Source of the DNA: SZUA-430 sp044375275 | Lineage (GTDB): Bacteria > Pseudomonadota > Alphaproteobacteria > Micropepsales > Micropepsaceae | Assembly (NCBI GenBank): GCA_044375275.1 | Contig: JBILMZ010000218.1 | Span: 1 to 5,822 of the forward strand | Direction of reading: 5' to 3' | DNA: 5,822 nt | Shown: positions 1-5,822 of the stretch, piece by piece | Layout of the letters: every line of letters starts with the position of its first letter | How positions within the stretch are numbered: position 1 is the stretch's first letter | The notes under the pieces: generated by a model | Database searches by the model: none | What the model was told of the DNA's origin: nothing | Seen by the model: the letters and a program-made list of their open reading frames with translations, nothing else | Position numbers and translations under genes: made by a program

Positions 1-128
1 GCGACTACATGACGGAAATCAACGTCACATCACCAACTGGCATCTGGGAGATCCGGCGGTTTGACGGCACCGATATTGCCAGCCTGATCTGGGACGCTAT
101 TGAGCGCAAGACCGCCGCGCGCGCATGA
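1..128 (+). CDS. gshB: Glutathione synthetase, C-terminal fragment (5' end outside window)
   Basis: GshB is a cytosolic ATP-grasp ligase that joins glycine to gamma-glutamylcysteine, the second step of glutathione synthesis. Only the last 41 codons are present, in the frame beginning at base 3 and ending at TGA 126-128. The fragment carries the diagnostic C-terminal motif TEINVTSPTGI. In E. coli GshB the Glu and Asn of this motif (E281, N283) help coordinate the ATP-bound magnesium, and both are present here as fragment residues 5 and 7. The tail after the motif (EIRRFDG...SLIWDAIERK) has the length and helical pattern expected for the family, so the gene appears intact at this end. Its stop codon overlaps the comM start as ATGA, which suggests one transcript and translational coupling. 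The motif makes the assignment secure despite the short fragment. Confidence 0.9.
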   Translation, partial: DYMTEINVTSPTGIWEIRRFDGTDIASLIWDAIERKTAARA

Positions 129-1648
129 CGGTCTCACATGTTTCGACAGTCGCTTTCGTCGGTATTGAGGCGAGGGAGGTCGACGTCCAGGTTCATATGG
201 CCGATGCATCGGGCGAGAACGCCGGCAAGATGTCCATCGTCGGTCTGCCGGACAAGGCCGTCGCCGAAAGCCGGGAGCGTGTCAGGGCAGCCCTGCACGC
301 CATAGGCCTGGCCTTGCCCTTCAAGCGCATCACGGTGAACCTGTCGCCGGCTGACTTGCCGAAGGAAGGCAGTCACTACGACGTGCCCATCGCCCTCGGC
401 CTGCTCGCGGCCATGAGCGTATTGCCGCCACTGGAAATGGCCGGTTGCCTTGCGATGGGGGAACTCTCGCTCGACGGCGCCATCGTGCCGGTGGCGGGTG
501 TGTTGCCGGCAGCGATCAAGGCGCTTGAATTGGGGCGCACATTCATCTGCCCGGAAGCGGCAGGGCCCGAAGCGGCCTGGGCGGATGGTTTGCAGATCGT
601 GGCAGCCCCCACGCTTGTGGCGCTTGTGAACCACCTGAAGGGCGTTCAGGTACTGGCTCAACCGCGTGCCCGGATGGCCGATGAAACGGGCGTCGTCCCG
701 GACCTGAGGGACGTGAAGGGGCAGGAGATGGCCAAGCGCGCCCTCGAGGTCGCGGCTGCAGGCGGGCACAATCTGCTCATGATAGGACCGCCGGGCGCCG
801 GCAAGTCGATGCTGGCCGCGCGTCTGCCCGGCCTCTTGCCCGCACTCGATCCGCGTGAGGCGCTGGAAGTATCCATGATCCAGAGCCTGGCGGGAGAACT
901 CAAGAACGGCGCCATAGGACGGCGCCGGCCCTTTCGGGCTCCCCACCATTCGGCAAGCATGGCTGCACTTGTGGGCGGCGGCCTGCGCGCAAGGCCCGGA
1001 GAAGTAAGCCTGGCGCATCTTGGCGTATTGTTTCTGGATGAACTGCCCGAGTTCCAGCGGCAGGTGCTTGAGTCGCTGCGACAGCCACTCGAGTCGGGTG
1101 AAACACTGGTGGCCAGGGCAAATGCCCATATCCGCTACCCGAGTCGCGTGCAGTTGATTGCGGCCATGAACCCCTGTCGTTGCGGCTATTTGAGTGAAGC
1201 CGACCGGGCGTGCGGCCGGGCCCCCAAATGCGCCGTCGACTACCAGGCCAAACTGTCGGGTCCGCTGCTGGACAGGATCGACCTGCATGTGGAGGTGAGC
1301 CCCGTCAGCGCCCAGGACCTGACACTCCCACCGCCCGCGGAAGGTTCGAGGGAGATTGCCGCCCGTGTCGGCGCGGCGCGCGCGATCCAGACGTCGCGCT
1401 ACAGGAACGCACCCGTCCGCACCAATGCAGAGGCAGACGGGGAATTGCTGATGGAGGTGGCACGTCCGGATGGGCCAGGTCAGGCCCTTCTGACGAAGGC
1501 AGCTGAAACGCTGAAGCTGTCAGCACGGGGATACCATCGCGTCCTGCGCGTTGCCCGAACGCTGGCGGATCTGGGAGGTGAGGCCCGGATATCGCGAACC
1601 CACATTGCGGAGGCCCTGGGATATCGGCGATTGCGGATGGCGGCCTAA
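125..1648 (+). CDS. comM: ComM/YifB family Mg-chelatase-like AAA+ ATPase (branch-migration helicase)
   Basis: This 507-residue protein has the full three-part YifB/ComM layout. An N-terminal Lon-protease/S5-like domain (about residues 10-165) includes the conserved block NLSPADLPKEG (72-82). The AAA+ Mg-chelatase core follows (about 190-395), with Walker A GPPGAGKS (221-228), Walker B VLFLDE (301-306), the family signature NPCRCGY (349-355) and LSGPLLDRIDLHVEV. The Mg_chelatase C-terminal domain occupies about 400-505. Cysteines 351, 353, 363 and 369 form the usual Cys cluster. In Vibrio ComM is a hexameric helicase that drives branch migration during natural transformation; that role here is inferred from the family. 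The ATG at 125 matches the usual family N-terminus, and no Shine-Dalgarno is visible before it, consistent with coupling to gshB. Around residues 25-37 the usual short GLP-containing loop appears replaced by a slightly longer segment. Confidence 0.95.
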   Translation: MTVSHVSTVAFVGIEAREVDVQVHMADASGENAGKMSIVGLPDKAVAESRERVRAALHAIGLALPFKRITVNLSPADLPKEGSHYDVPIALGLLAAMSVLPPLEMAGCLAMGELSLDGAIVPVAGVLPAAIKALELGRTFICPEAAGPEAAWADGLQIVAAPTLVALVNHLKGVQVLAQPRARMADETGVVPDLRDVKGQEMAKRALEVAAAGGHNLLMIGPPGAGKSMLAARLPGLLPALDPREALEVSMIQSLAGELKNGAIGRRRPFRAPHHSASMAALVGGGLRARPGEVSLAHLGVLFLDELPEFQRQVLESLRQPLESGETLVARANAHIRYPSRVQLIAAMNPCRCGYLSEADRACGRAPKCAVDYQAKLSGPLLDRIDLHVEVSPVSAQDLTLPPPAEGSREIAARVGAARAIQTSRYRNAPVRTNAEADGELLMEVARPDGPGQALLTKAAETLKLSARGYHRVLRVARTLADLGGEARISRTHIAEALGYRRLRMAA

Positions 1649-1788
1649 AGTTCGTCAATGGCGTTCGTACAACCACGGCGCGTCCGCACAAGTGCCTTTT
1701 CTGCTGTCCGGTGCCACCCACTTTCCGCGCCGGTGCGCCGGATTTGCATCACGAGCCCATGTTAGTCTCCGGCGAAATGCGTGATTTT

Positions 1789-1793
1789 GGAGG
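1789..1793 (+). promoter_or_regulatory. Ribosome binding site fixing the start at 1798
   Basis: GGAGG lies four bases before ATG 1798-1800. In-frame upstream ATGs at 1711, 1759 and 1777 have no comparable Shine-Dalgarno sequence. This site therefore selects the 176-residue product rather than the longer reading, which would add a 29-residue non-hydrophobic extension. Confidence 0.75.
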
Positions 1794-1797
1794 TAAC

Positions 1798-2328
1798 ATG
1801 GCTCGAATTCTTTATCTTCTGATCCAGCCGGGTGTCATTTCGACCGGGTTGATGGGAACGTTTCTGCAGGTCGGATTGGCCTTCGCAAACTCGCTCAACG
1901 TCGCAGGCGTTGCCGACATGATCATGAACTACGGCCTGAGTGGCCAGCTCGCCTCGGGCGGCCTGATCGCGGCACTCACCGGCATGTACTACTCGTTCAC
2001 GCAGCGCAAGACAGGCCAGGCCGTGGCCGCCAGCGCGGGCGCCGTGGCAGGCGGCATTTCGGGAACACTCGGAAGCGCCATCACACAGGCACTGGGCTGG
2101 ACGGCGGTTGCCGAAGGCACGACACCGCTTCTCAACTTTACCGCGATCATGACGGCACTGACGGGCGCACTCACGACAGGTGATCCCTCACTGCCACCGG
2201 GCAGCGAGCCGATGTTCGACCCGGCGACGCTGACGCAGGTGTTCGGAACGACAGCCGCCGGCGGCGGCATCGGCGCCTTCGTCGCGCGCATGCTCGCGGG
2301 CGACAAGCGACGCACGTCTCACGCCTGA
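1798..2328 (+). CDS. Hypothetical Gly/Ala-rich membrane-associated protein (176 aa)
   Basis: I do not recognise this family. The protein begins with a hydrophobic stretch (about residues 4-30, LYLLIQPGVIS onward) lacking a clear signal-peptidase site. A second moderately hydrophobic segment (about 46-66) follows. Next comes a glycine-zipper-like region (about 73-100) with small residues at close intervals (AGAVAGGISGTLG), then a Thr/Ala-rich helix (about 112-127). A Pro-rich, acidic linker (about 129-142, including SLPPGSEP) leads to another Gly-rich segment, AAGGGIGAFVARM (153-165), and a basic tail, DKRRTSHA. There are no cysteines and no catalytic motif. The pattern suggests an inner-membrane or membrane-inserting protein. 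The start is chosen by the GGAGG at 1789-1793. It lies 149 bases after comM, so co-transcription is possible but not shown. Base composition resembles its neighbours, so there is no sign of recent transfer. Confidence 0.75.
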   Translation: MARILYLLIQPGVISTGLMGTFLQVGLAFANSLNVAGVADMIMNYGLSGQLASGGLIAALTGMYYSFTQRKTGQAVAASAGAVAGGISGTLGSAITQALGWTAVAEGTTPLLNFTAIMTALTGALTTGDPSLPPGSEPMFDPATLTQVFGTTAAGGGIGAFVARMLAGDKRRTSHA

Positions 2329-2337
2329 GGCGAAAAA

Positions 2338-2364
2338 GGCCCGCGAGGATCTACCTCGCGGGCC
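2338..2364 (-). terminator. Rho-independent terminator of the minus-strand exported-protein gene
   Basis: GGCCCGCGAGG (2338-2348) and CCTCGCGGGCC (2354-2364) form a perfect 11-bp GC-rich stem around the five-base loop ATCTA. Read on the minus strand, the stem is followed directly by five Ts (plus-strand A-run 2333-2337), the classical intrinsic terminator layout. It lies 29 bases past the stop of the minus-strand gene. On the plus strand the hairpin starts 9 bases after the stop of the 176-aa gene, but no T-run follows, so termination in that direction would be weaker or depend on the hairpin alone. Confidence 0.85.
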
Positions 2365-2393
2365 CGTCTCATAAAAGGCAGGGAAGGCTTGGA

Positions 2394-2789
2394 TCAGGCG
2401 CCAGCCTTGACCTCAACCGAAATCGGCTGCCCGTCAGCGTCTTTCTGCTGCCACTTGTCGCCAGGCTTCTTGCCGCCGTGGAACTCGGAGCAGCTTTCCT
2501 TCGGCGCTGGCGTGCCGGCTGGCGCTGTCGCAGGCAGGTCCGGCGTCACGCAGTACTTCGTGTTGTTGTCCTTGACGACCCATTTGCCTGTTCCGGCCTG
2601 GCCGTTTGCGGCAGCCGCCTTGTAGGTGCCGTCCTTGTTGATCCAGATTTTGGAAACTTCACCCTTGTCATTGGTGACCACGACCGTGTTGCCATAGACG
2701 CCGGCCATCGGATCTGCCGCTGCCACGGCGACTGCCGTGAGACCGAGGGCGAGCAGGGCGCTCGCGCCCGACAGTGAAATCATGCGCAT
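2394..2789 (-). CDS. Small exported (periplasmic) hypothetical protein, 131 aa
   Basis: The N-terminus is a typical Sec signal peptide: a short basic start (MRM), a hydrophobic core (about residues 4-21) and a likely cleavage site after the AVAAA run near residue 25, just before DPMAGVYGN. The predicted mature protein of about 106 residues alternates short hydrophobic and polar segments (NTVVVTN, SKIWINKDGTYK, GTGKWVVKD) suggestive of beta strands. It has two cysteines (C80 and C100) that could form a disulfide across a Pro/Ala-rich loop, and is rich in Lys, Gly and Asp. The motif series KDGTY...GTGKW...YC...C resembles small periplasmic proteins I recall from alphaproteobacteria with no established function, so no role is assigned. 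ATG 2789-2787 is preferred over the in-frame ATG two codons later because AAGGAG lies 8 bases upstream of it. An intrinsic terminator follows the gene. Confidence 0.85.
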   Translation of the reverse strand: MRMISLSGASALLALGLTAVAVAAADPMAGVYGNTVVVTNDKGEVSKIWINKDGTYKAAAANGQAGTGKWVVKDNNTKYCVTPDLPATAPAGTPAPKESCSEFHGGKKPGDKWQQKDADGQPISVEVKAGA

Positions 2790-2797
2790 CGGATGTA

Positions 2798-2803
2798 CTC
2801 CTT
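2798..2803 (-). promoter_or_regulatory. Ribosome binding site of the exported-protein gene
   Basis: On the minus strand AAGGAG lies 8 bases before ATG 2789-2787 and 14 bases before the alternative ATG at 2783-2781. It therefore favours the first ATG and the MRMISLSG signal-peptide start. Confidence 0.8.
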
Positions 2804-2842
2804 CAGGAATCAGTGATCGGGGAAAACCCCCGGAGTCGCGGG

Positions 2843-2848
2843 CTTATA
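2843..2848 (-). promoter_or_regulatory. Candidate -10 element for the exported-protein gene
   Basis: The minus strand reads TATAAG here, five of six matches to the sigma-70 -10 consensus. It would give a leader of roughly 45 bases before the ATG. The hexamer 17 bases upstream (TTTCGG) is a poor -35, and TTGCTT, a better one, is spaced too far at 21 bases. The call rests on the -10 match and its position in a divergent intergenic region. Confidence 0.3.
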
Positions 2849-2889
2849 TCCGTTGCATCAGTGGCCCGAAAGCAATCACCGGTGCGCAA

Positions 2890-2916
2890 TTGATTACGTT
2901 TAAGCAATCCTAAATT
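2890..2916 (+). promoter_or_regulatory. Candidate promoter/CtrA-like box upstream of the hybrid kinase
   Basis: This is the most AT-rich stretch of the divergent intergenic region. TTGATT (2890-2895) and TAAATT (2911-2916) resemble -35 and -10 elements, but their 15-base spacing is short. Overlapping them, TTAA (2900-2903), seven bases, then TAAA (2911-2914) matches the CtrA recognition pattern TTAA-N7-TTAA at seven of eight fixed positions. Either reading is a candidate only; the kinase start lies about 45 bases downstream. Confidence 0.3.
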
Positions 2917-2946
2917 CATGCCTGCCAGTTTCGCTGCTGTTAGCTC

Positions 2947-2951
2947 AGGGA
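2947..2951 (+). promoter_or_regulatory. Weak ribosome binding site of the hybrid kinase
   Basis: AGGGA sits 10 bases before the GTG at 2962. An in-frame TAG at 2941-2943 bounds the reading frame, so the start must be GTG 2962 or a downstream ATG such as 2980 (residue 7). Either choice leaves both membrane segments intact. Confidence 0.5.
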
Positions 2952-2961
2952 CGACGCTTTC

Positions 2962-5178
2962 GTGGCGGATATTCAGCATATGCTTGCAGTCGCGGCGCTC
3001 ATGGTAGCGATTGCAGCGGGCACACTTCTCGTGGTGTCGGAGGGCCTCGTGGCCCATTCTGGCCCCGTGACCATGCTTGGCGTCGCTGTTGCCGGCATCG
3101 CCGTTCTCCTGTTCTCGCTCATTTCTATCCAAAAAAGGGTCCACGCGCTCGACATCCGGTCCGGCGAACTTGCGCGTGTGAAGGGTGAACTCGAACTGAC
3201 GGTCAAGACTGTCCAGCAACGCAACCGCGACCTCGAAGCGAGCGAGTTACGGTATCGGGGACTGGTTGAGCAGCAGGGTGACGTCATCATCCGCAAGCTT
3301 CCCGACGGCCGGTTGAGCTTCGTGAATGACGCGTTCTGCCGCACGTTCAATGTCAGGCGCGAGAATGCACTCGGGCGCACCTTTACGCCGGTCTGTCATC
3401 CGCAAGAACAGAGTGATCAGCCGCCAGTGGTCGCGACAGGATCTGAAACGCTGCGCCTGACCTACAATCAGTGCATGAGAACCCTGAATGGCTGGCGCTG
3501 GTTTGCCTGGGAAGATCATCCGATCCGGAATGAAAACGGGCAGCTCACCGAAATCCAGAGTGTGGGTCGCGACATCACCGAGCAGCGTCAGATGGAAATC
3601 GAACTACGGGAAGCGCGCGACAAGGCTGAGGACGCCAGCCGCGCCAAATCCATGTTCCTGGCAACAATGAGCCATGAAATCCGCACACCGATGAATGGCG
3701 TCATCGGCATGACAGGTCTTCTCCTTGACACAAGCCTCACGCCGGAACAGCGGTCATACGCAACAGCCGTGCGGGAATCCGGTGAAGCCCTTCTGGGTAT
3801 CATCAACGACATTCTGGACTTCTCCCGCATTGAGTCCGGCGCGATGCCAATGGAAGACACGGTGTTCTCGCCTCGCACGCTGATTGAAAGTGTGGCTGAA
3901 CTGCTTAGCCAGCGCTGTGCAGAGAAGGGGATCGAGATCGCAACCTACGCCCATCCGAGGTTCGCCGGCAGCATCATCTCGGACGAAGGCCGTGTCCGGC
4001 AGATTCTGCTGAACCTGACGGGCAATGCCGTGAAATTCACGGATCAGGGTGGTGTCAGGATATCGGCACAGCCGGACGAAGACCCGGCATTCATCAGGTT
4101 CGAAATTGCGGACACTGGAATAGGCATTTCGGATGAGGCACTGCCGAAGGTTTTCCACGAATTCACGCAGGCCGACTCATCACTGGCACGCCGTTACGGT
4201 GGCACAGGCTTGGGGTTGGCGATCACGCAACGTCTGGTCAGCGCCCTCGGCGGCAAGATCGGTGTGACAAGCACGATCGGCAAGGGGTCCCGCTTCTGGT
4301 TCACATTGCCTGTGAAGCGCGCGTCCGCGTCCACGGAGTCGCAACCCGCACTGACGGGTATCCGGGTGCTGGTGCACACGGCATTTCACGGGCTGTCCGA
4401 AACGCTCGTCCGCCAGTTGTGCGATGCGGGAGCGGACGCATTTGCGGCAAAGGGTTTGGCTTCGGCAGAAACGGCGCTTGCCAGTGGGGCATTCAATGTA
4501 CTCATCATGGACATGCGCACGTCCAACACGCCCGCGGCGGAACTGCTGGTTCGCCTGAAAGCGCGTCTCCAGGGCATCAAGTCGATTGTATTGATCTCAC
4601 CCAAGGAGCGCGGCTCGCTTCCATCTCTTCAATCCTCCGGTTTCGATGGCTATCTGATCAAGCCTGTGAGGCAGGCATCTCTCGTCAGGCGCGTTGAGGC
4701 CGTCGTCAACGGTGTGAGCCATACGGAAGCCGAAGAGAAGGACGAGCCGCTTCAGCAGGCCGCGAGCGAGCCACAGGTCAGCATGCGCGTGCTTGTGGCA
4801 GAGGACAACCGCATCAACGTGATGCTGGCAACGGCTTTGCTCAAGAAAATGGGTCACGTCGTGGACACGGCCGGAAATGGTCGAGAGGCTCTCGAGGCGC
4901 TGGCGGCGAAGACGTATGACCTGGTGCTGATGGATGTTCACATGCCGGATATGGACGGGTTGGAAGCCACGCGGCGCATACGCCAGGCAGAAATCGCCGG
5001 GCGCAGAAAGTCGCGCACGCCCATCATCGCACTCACGGCAAGCACGTTGGAAGGGGATCGGCAGATCTGTATCGATGCCGGCATGGATGACTTCCTTGCC
5101 AAGCCACTCGATCCGAATGCACTCAAGGCCGCTTTCGAAAAGCACGGCCCTCGGCAGGACCAGGCATTGAGCGCCTAG
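2962..5178 (+). CDS. Membrane-anchored PAS hybrid sensor histidine kinase with pseudo-receiver and receiver
   Basis: This 738-residue inner-membrane sensor kinase has two transmembrane segments (about residues 7-27 and 35-56) with almost no periplasmic loop, so sensing is probably cytosolic or within the membrane. A charged coiled coil (about 57-97) leads to a PAS domain (about 95-210, ending in the typical VGRDITEQ). HisKA follows with the H-box MSHEIRTPMNG and phosphoacceptor H238. HATPase_c (about 340-452) shows the N-box (N351, N355), G1 DTGIGIS (D384) and G2 GGTGLGL (413-419), so the kinase core is complete. The first receiver (about 466-582) is degenerate: H472-T473 replace the acidic pair, while D517, S546 and K567 remain. 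The second (about 610-725) is complete: E614-D615, D658, T692 and K714. No Hpt domain is present, so phosphotransfer onward needs a separate protein. The start is GTG 2962 or ATG 2980. No response regulator gene is adjacent, so the signal and output are unknown. Confidence 0.93.
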   Translation: MADIQHMLAVAALMVAIAAGTLLVVSEGLVAHSGPVTMLGVAVAGIAVLLFSLISIQKRVHALDIRSGELARVKGELELTVKTVQQRNRDLEASELRYRGLVEQQGDVIIRKLPDGRLSFVNDAFCRTFNVRRENALGRTFTPVCHPQEQSDQPPVVATGSETLRLTYNQCMRTLNGWRWFAWEDHPIRNENGQLTEIQSVGRDITEQRQMEIELREARDKAEDASRAKSMFLATMSHEIRTPMNGVIGMTGLLLDTSLTPEQRSYATAVRESGEALLGIINDILDFSRIESGAMPMEDTVFSPRTLIESVAELLSQRCAEKGIEIATYAHPRFAGSIISDEGRVRQILLNLTGNAVKFTDQGGVRISAQPDEDPAFIRFEIADTGIGISDEALPKVFHEFTQADSSLARRYGGTGLGLAITQRLVSALGGKIGVTSTIGKGSRFWFTLPVKRASASTESQPALTGIRVLVHTAFHGLSETLVRQLCDAGADAFAAKGLASAETALASGAFNVLIMDMRTSNTPAAELLVRLKARLQGIKSIVLISPKERGSLPSLQSSGFDGYLIKPVRQASLVRRVEAVVNGVSHTEAEEKDEPLQQAASEPQVSMRVLVAEDNRINVMLATALLKKMGHVVDTAGNGREALEALAAKTYDLVLMDVHMPDMDGLEATRRIRQAEIAGRRKSRTPIIALTASTLEGDRQICIDAGMDDFLAKPLDPNALKAAFEKHGPRQDQALSA

Positions 5179-5822
5179 TTTGATTTCAGGCGGGACTGTC
5201 GCCACCACTCCAGGGCGCAGGCAACAACGCCAATCGCACCCAGCCACATGGTGAGTATGAAGACATCGGCATAGCCATCGGTCTTGATCATCTCGCCAAG
5301 GGCGCCACGCCCGAGCGTCCCGATCAGCATGGTCAGTGATGTGAATACGGCAAACTGCACGGCTCCATGCATCTTGCTCGCCAGAGAGGAAAGGTAGGCA
5401 ACGAAAGCCGCGCCCGCATAGCCAGCAGCGATGTTCTCTCCGGCAATCGCAGTCATGAGCCGCGCCATGCGATCATCCAGGTAAAACAGGGCCGCGAGAT
5501 CCATCAGGCCTGTGGCCCTGAGGAACGCGTCGACATAAACACCACCCCAGGCGAGATCCGCAAAGAGCAGGTTCGTAACGGCTGCGGCCACGGCGCCGAT
5601 GAATAGCGTGGCGAGGCGCCCGAGCCATACAAGCGAAATCGCTCCAAGTCCCACCCCGGCGATCGTCATGAGGACACCCCAGATCTTGGATGCCAGCGCC
5701 ACCTCCTGCTCCGTATGCTTGAGCTCCACGAGGTAGAACGGCCCGGCAAACGGCCCCCAGATGCTGTCCGTAATTCGATAGCTGAGGATGACGAACAGGA
5801 TCAGGACTGCGGCCAGCCCAAG
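5175..5822 (-). CDS. AmpG-like MFS muropeptide permease, C-terminal part (5' end outside window)
   Basis: The minus-strand frame is open from the window edge to TAG at 5177-5175, giving 215 C-terminal residues. The GTG at 5729-5727 is internal, since family-like sequence (SYRITDSIWGPFAGPFYL) continues upstream of it. About five to six hydrophobic segments are visible. The block around fragment residues 128-175, with GENIAAG, AFVAYLSSL, AVQFAVFTSL and a Gly-rich GTLGRGALGE, is the signature region of AmpG/PAT-type permeases. AmpG imports GlcNAc-anhydroMurNAc muropeptides from the periplasm for cell-wall recycling and, in some bacteria, beta-lactamase induction. The exact substrate here is inferred, and alphaproteobacteria often carry several AmpG-like paralogues, so I give no symbol. 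The protein ends in a basic tail after WW (RQSRLKSN). It converges on the hybrid kinase with overlapping stop codons. Confidence 0.85.
   Translation of the reverse strand, partial: LGLAAVLILFVILSYRITDSIWGPFAGPFYLVELKHTEQEVALASKIWGVLMTIAGVGLGAISLVWLGRLATLFIGAVAAAVTNLLFADLAWGGVYVDAFLRATGLMDLAALFYLDDRMARLMTAIAGENIAAGYAGAAFVAYLSSLASKMHGAVQFAVFTSLTMLIGTLGRGALGEMIKTDGYADVFILTMWLGAIGVVACALEWWRQSRLKSN

Noticed and set aside
134..1288. Long minus-strand open frame (384 codons) opposite comM
   Set aside because: It lies wholly antisense to a clearly conserved gene. Its translation is rich in His, Arg and Gln with no recognisable domain, as expected from the complement of GC-rich coding DNA.
1711..1797. 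In-frame upstream extension of the 176-aa protein from ATG 1711
   Set aside because: No ribosome site precedes ATG 1711, 1759 or 1777, whereas GGAGG directly precedes ATG 1798. The extension would also place a polar stretch before the hydrophobic N-terminus.
1649..1797. Possible promoter (TTGCAT at 1744) or hairpin (GCGC-CGGT-GCGC, about 1728-1739) after comM
   Set aside because: No -10 hexamer occurs at acceptable spacing from TTGCAT. The hairpin has only a 4-bp stem with no T-run, so neither a promoter nor a terminator can be supported.
2819..2830. GGGGAAAACCCC palindrome in the leader of the exported-protein gene
   Set aside because: A 4-bp stem is common by chance, and no riboswitch-like or operator-like partner structure is visible nearby.
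5172..5192. Inverted repeat CGCCT...AGGCG spanning the convergent stop codons
   Set aside because: A 5-bp stem with an 11-base loop and no T-run on either strand is too weak to call a terminator.
4597..5247. Minus-strand open frame (216 codons) opposite the end of the hybrid kinase and overlapping the AmpG-like gene
   Set aside because: It is antisense to the conserved second receiver and overlaps the AmpG-like coding region in another frame. The translation shows no family pattern.
5175..5729. Reading the AmpG-like gene as complete from the GTG at 5729
   Set aside because: The same frame continues without a stop to the window edge with family-like membrane sequence, so this GTG is an internal valine codon.

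Overview
The window looks like ordinary chromosomal DNA from a GC-rich alphaproteobacterium. The evidence is a glutathione synthetase tail fused translationally to a ComM/YifB gene, a hybrid histidine kinase with a degenerate first receiver of a type I associate with alphaproteobacteria, and a near-consensus CtrA-like box ahead of that kinase. I cannot name the genus from sequence alone; a Caulobacterales/Hyphomonadaceae- or Rhizobiales-like background is only a guess.

Layout, left to right. (1) Bases 1-128 hold the last 41 codons of gshB (glutathione synthetase), whose stop overlaps the start of comM (125-1648), a Mg-chelatase-like AAA+ ATPase/DNA helicase used in natural transformation. (2) After a 149-base gap with no convincing promoter or terminator comes a 176-residue Gly/Ala-rich, probably membrane-associated protein of unknown function (1798-2328, +). 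(3) A perfect 11-bp hairpin (2338-2364) separates it from a convergent gene for a small exported protein (2394-2789, -). The T-run lies on the side that terminates the minus-strand gene. (4) A 172-base divergent intergenic region (2790-2961) carries candidate promoters in both directions. (5) A 738-residue membrane-anchored hybrid sensor kinase follows (2962-5178, +): two TM segments, coiled coil, PAS, HisKA, HATPase_c, pseudo-receiver, true receiver. (6) The last gene is the C-terminal part of an AmpG-like muropeptide/MFS permease on the minus strand (5175 to beyond 5822). Its stop codon overlaps the kinase stop in one CTAG palindrome.

Functionally this is a mixed neighbourhood: glutathione synthesis, recombination helicase, envelope proteins, signalling and peptidoglycan recycling. 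Apart from the gshB-comM pair I see no operon logic. No mobile element, RNA gene, CRISPR array or defence system is visible. The most interesting items are the pseudo-receiver of the kinase and the two unassigned envelope proteins. I did not find a clearly new biological system.
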